A DNA stretch of 64,000 nt from an uncultured Bacilli bacterium (lineage in GTDB: Bacteria > Bacillota_I > Bacilli_A > RF39 > UBA660), in contig CALVOZ010000001.1 in the NCBI GenBank assembly GCA_944350495.1, forward strand, positions 186,001 to 250,000, written 5' to 3'. Shown in pieces: positions 61,892-64,000 of the stretch. Made by a program: the position numbers and the translations under genes. Positions within the stretch are counted from its first letter, which is position 1; each line of letters starts with the position of its first letter. The notes beneath the pieces were generated by a model. It had not been told where the DNA came from and did no database searches. It was given only the letters and a program-made list of their open reading frames with translations.

Positions 61892-63110
61892 ACATACCTA
61901 CTCTCTTTTGTTTTAAATTTAGTTGATGCTCAAAAGAATCTAATTGATGATACCTACTTATTGTTTCATAATCAACTAATAGATAATTAAAGGCATTTTT
62001 ACGATCAAAGGTTGGATCACAATAATATATTTTCCCATTAATATGGACCCTTACAATTGCATGATTTGAACCAAAAGAAGCTAATGAACGCATATCATGA
62101 CAATGTACATCATAAGCTTCAATTCCTAACATCCTAAGCATAAATACCATTAGATTAACAAAGCCTTCACAGTTTCCAGATTTGAAATAATATGTACGAT
62201 ATCCACTATGAATACTTGCTAAAGATGGAATTAATTGTTTAGGTATCGTTTCATACTTAGCTAATGCGTTGGTATAATCCATATCCCTTTTCTCTATTGA
62301 TGCTTTAGAAAAATTTATATTCTTTAGCAAATATGTAAATACATAACTAACCTTTTCTTCATCTCTCAAACTATAAGCATTGCTTCTTTTAAACATCGTA
62401 TCTAATTTTATAAACATATCTGATAAATTTTGTGGATTTACTTTTGTAAAATCTAAAAAACCACTTTTTTCAGCAAATTTAACTTTTGAATTTCCCGCTA
62501 TTTCTAAATCTTTTAGTTTTTTAGCGCCTGCTCTAGAATAATCAATCATCGGCAAATACATACTCATATCAAGAATATTAGTATCAGTTAATCTAGTATT
62601 GTATGCATATTTTTCAATATCTATCGTTGTAGTAATTGCATTACCATACATCAAAACAAAAGACAAATGTTCTAAATCATCTAATCCCTTTACTTCTTTT
62701 AAAACAGGATTATTAACAACAATTAATGTATTTAACTGTTTTAGATTGCTTAAATCTAACTCTTCTATATTTAAATCATTTTCAATTGTTAACTCCTCTA
62801 ATGACGTTAAAGATGATAATGGTGTAAAATTTGTAATATGATTTAATATAGGAGACTCTGCTACATCAAATTCAGGCAATATATCATTATATGATTTACC
62901 TCTTATATATAATTTTTTTAAATTAGGAAAATGGACAAGATCAGCTATGCTAGTAAAATTGATTAATTCCAAATATTGTATTTTTGCCAAATCTTCTGAA
63001 TCAAATTCACGATATGTTGAATCAAATAATGATTTTTTAGGAATATTGTATTGTTCAAACAACATATCATATATTAAACATGCCATTTCAGTACTCAATA
63101 TCACCTTCAT
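61881..63110 (-). CDS. Leucine-rich repeat protein with transglutaminase-like C-terminal domain
   Basis: A 409-residue protein without signal peptide. From about residue 45 to 155 are at least five leucine-rich repeats (LKKLYIRG, LEELTIEN, LNTLIVVNN, LEHLSFVLM). A transglutaminase-like domain occupies 250-385: NCEGFVNLMVFMLRMLGIE (Cys314), FGSNHAIVRV (His350) and YYCDPTFDR (Asp365), the Cys-His-Asp triad in order. Both parts are cytoplasmic, which is unusual. GGAGGAATCTT precedes the ATG. It overlaps the HD-domain gene by 11 bases. Confidence 0.85.
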   Translation of the reverse strand: MKVILSTEMACLIYDMLFEQYNIPKKSLFDSTYREFDSEDLAKIQYLELINFTSIADLVHFPNLKKLYIRGKSYNDILPEFDVAESPILNHITNFTPLSSLTSLEELTIENDLNIEELDLSNLKQLNTLIVVNNPVLKEVKGLDDLEHLSFVLMYGNAITTTIDIEKYAYNTRLTDTNILDMSMYLPMIDYSRAGAKKLKDLEIAGNSKVKFAEKSGFLDFTKVNPQNLSDMFIKLDTMFKRSNAYSLRDEEKVSYVFTYLLKNINFSKASIEKRDMDYTNALAKYETIPKQLIPSLASIHSGYRTYYFKSGNCEGFVNLMVFMLRMLGIEAYDVHCHDMRSLASFGSNHAIVRVHINGKIYYCDPTFDRKNAFNYLLVDYETISRYHQLDSFEHQLNLKQKRVGMYAI

Positions 63111-63168
63111 AAGATTCCTCCTTTTTATGCAATTATTATATACTATTTAACAACATTGGTCAAACAAA

Positions 63169-63197
63169 AAAATTGTTAACTAACAGTTAACAATTTG
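63169..63197 (-). terminator. Terminator of the infC-rpmI-rplT operon
   Basis: AAATTGTTAACT-AAC-AGTTAACAATTT just after the rplT stop codon, with an A-run on the plus strand. Confidence 0.88.
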
Positions 63198-63200
63198 AAA

Positions 63201-63731
63201 TTATTGTAAAGCTGCAACTAAATCAGCTTTCTTCATTGATGTATATCCTTCGATTCCAGCTTCTTTAGCCATTTCTTTTAATTCTGCAACAGTTTTCTTT
63301 GATAAATCTTCAGTTTCTTTGTTTTCTTCTTTTTTAGCAGTAGTTTTTACTTCTTTAACTTTTTTTGTTAAACTTCCAGCTAAAGCATCTTTAGCAACAT
63401 TTACTAACTTAGTAAATGCTTCTGGATTACTAATAGCAATTTCGCTTAACATCTTTCTATTAATAGTTACTTCTGCTTTATTTAATCCATCAATAAATCT
63501 TGAATAACTGATTTCATTCATGCGACAAGCTGCATTAATACGAGTAATCCATAATTTTCTCATATTTCTCTTAGTTTGTCTTCTGTCTCTGTATGCATAT
63601 TTTAAAGAATGCATTACTTGTTCTTTTGCGGTTTTATATAATTTATGTTTACTTCCGAAATAACCCTTAGCTAGTTTTAAAACTTTTTTTCTTCTAGCTG
63701 CATGGATTGTTCCACCTTTAACTCTTGCCAT
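63201..63731 (-). CDS. rplT: 50S ribosomal protein bL20 with C-terminal SAP/Rho-N-like extension
   Basis: The first 116 residues are standard bL20: [45 protein letters not shown] and [17 protein letters not shown]20 is an early assembly protein on 23S rRNA. The chain then continues for 60 more residues: a Lys/Thr/Glu-rich linker (about 121-142) and a module of 35 residues with [15 protein letters not shown] and [11 protein letters not shown], like SAP or the N-terminal domain of Rho. Such modules bind nucleic acids. Usual L20 is about 118 residues. GGAGGAAATTAA precedes the ATG. Confidence 0.95.
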   Translation of the reverse strand: MARVKGGTIHAARRKKVLKLAKGYFGSKHKLYKTAKEQVMHSLKYAYRDRRQTKRNMRKLWITRINAACRMNEISYSRFIDGLNKAEVTINRKMLSEIAISNPEAFTKLVNVAKDALAGSLTKKVKEVKTTAKKEENKETEDLSKKTVAELKEMAKEAGIEGYTSMKKADLVAALQ

Positions 63732-63749
63732 TTAATTTCCTCCTTAATA

Positions 63750-63947
63750 CTAAATAGTTACTTTTTTAAATCTGTTAGCATCTGCTTTACTTAGTGCTGA
63801 TGCAGTTCTTCCGCTTCTATTTGAAGCAGCATTTTTCTTTCCAGTATTATGTCTAGTTCCTGGATGTCCAATCTTAATTGAGCCACCATCACGAACATTT
63901 AATACTTTTTTTGTACCCTTATGTGTTTTTAATTTATTCTTTGGCAT
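63750..63947 (-). CDS. rpmI: 50S ribosomal protein bL35
   Basis: A 65-residue basic protein beginning MPKNKLKTHKGTKKVLNV, with HPGTRHNTGKKNAASNRSGR in the middle, the bL35 signature. It sits 18 bases ahead of rplT and after infC, the conserved infC-rpmI-rplT order. The GGAGGA site overlaps the infC stop. Confidence 0.97.
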   Translation of the reverse strand: MPKNKLKTHKGTKKVLNVRDGGSIKIGHPGTRHNTGKKNAASNRSGRTASALSKADANRFKKVTI

Positions 63948-63955
63948 AAATCCTC

Positions 63956-64000
63956 CTATTTCTCTTTTTTTGGCATAAGTATCATCGTCATACTACGACC
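63956..64000 (-). CDS. infC: Translation initiation factor IF-3, C-terminal end (partial)
   Basis: The last 14 codons of a minus-strand gene give GRSMTMILMPKKEK and a TAG stop, matching the C-terminus of IF-3 (GRxMxMILxPK). IF-3 keeps the 30S subunit free and checks initiator tRNA. The position before rpmI and rplT agrees. The rest of the gene lies outside the window. Confidence 0.92.
   Translation of the reverse strand, partial: GRSMTMILMPKKEK

Noticed and set aside
1-64000. Genetic code 4 (TGA as Trp), as in Mollicutes
   Set aside because: TGA is used as a stop, for example in nrnA, and Trp codons in conserved positions are TGG.

Overview
The window is an AT-rich, tightly packed stretch of bacterial chromosome. 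It looks like a member of the Bacillota (Bacilli or Erysipelotrichales-like, possibly one of the uncultured gut lineages related to Mollicutes). The evidence is the pair PolC plus a Gram-positive DnaE, RecD2, NrnA, SepF and DivIVA, T-box control of aminoacyl-tRNA synthesis, and GGAGG or AGGTG ribosome binding sites. TGA is used as a stop (for example nrnA) and Trp is TGG, so the code is table 11, not the Mycoplasma table 4. Three genes belong to endospore biology: a sigma-K-type factor, the germination protease gpr beside rpsT, and a SpoVIF-like gene. The organism therefore has, or recently had, a sporulation programme. No rRNA, tRNA, IS element, prophage or CRISPR array was seen.

Nearly all genes lie on the minus strand. 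From the left: lepA; a tail-anchored unknown; a rhomboid protease; lspA-rluD; a SepF-fold candidate; recD2 with a 50-residue membrane gene not obvious from long-ORF calls; and a Pro-Glu-Asn-repeat surface protein (1-9.7 kb). Next come a nucleotidyltransferase/CDP-glycerol transferase pair, sigK on the plus strand, and the cell-division cluster sepF-divIVA followed by a T-box, a CYTH-domain gene and a type 2 ileS (9.7-17 kb). Replication genes dnaE and polC flank rpmB and a coiled-coil/DUF1292 pair (17-27.5 kb). nrnA, an EEP hydrolase, ackA, lysS, a phosphatase and a lipoprotein follow. Then comes a dusB-RDD-small-gene operon that ends in a 1316-residue solenoid-like protein of unknown function (33-39 kb).

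The region 39-50 kb holds two prepilin-like proteins on either side of spoVIF and der, then gpr/rpsT, a transglutaminase-like membrane protein and the rimP-nusA-rnpM-infB-rbfA translation operon. In that operon RimP is reduced to its N-terminal half, and two dCMP-deaminase-like genes sit where ylxQ is usually found. The region 50-59 kb carries a CPBP protease, miaA with an HExxH protein, queA, an esterase, psd, pssA, ruvBA, and a trio of membrane/zinc-ribbon/TIM44-like proteins. The window closes with a TraB/GumN lipoprotein, a two-gene operon of an LRR-transglutaminase protein and an HD-domain protein with an unrecognised C-terminal domain, and the infC-rpmI-rplT operon, in which L20 carries a C-terminal SAP/Rho-N-like extension.

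Most of the window is ordinary core genome. The best candidates for undescribed biology are the LRR-transglutaminase/HD operon (60.3-63.1 kb), the solenoid protein with its possible C-terminal enzyme domain (33.2-37.1 kb), the T-box-controlled CYTH gene, and the L20 fusion. Functional claims for these are hypotheses from motif reading only.
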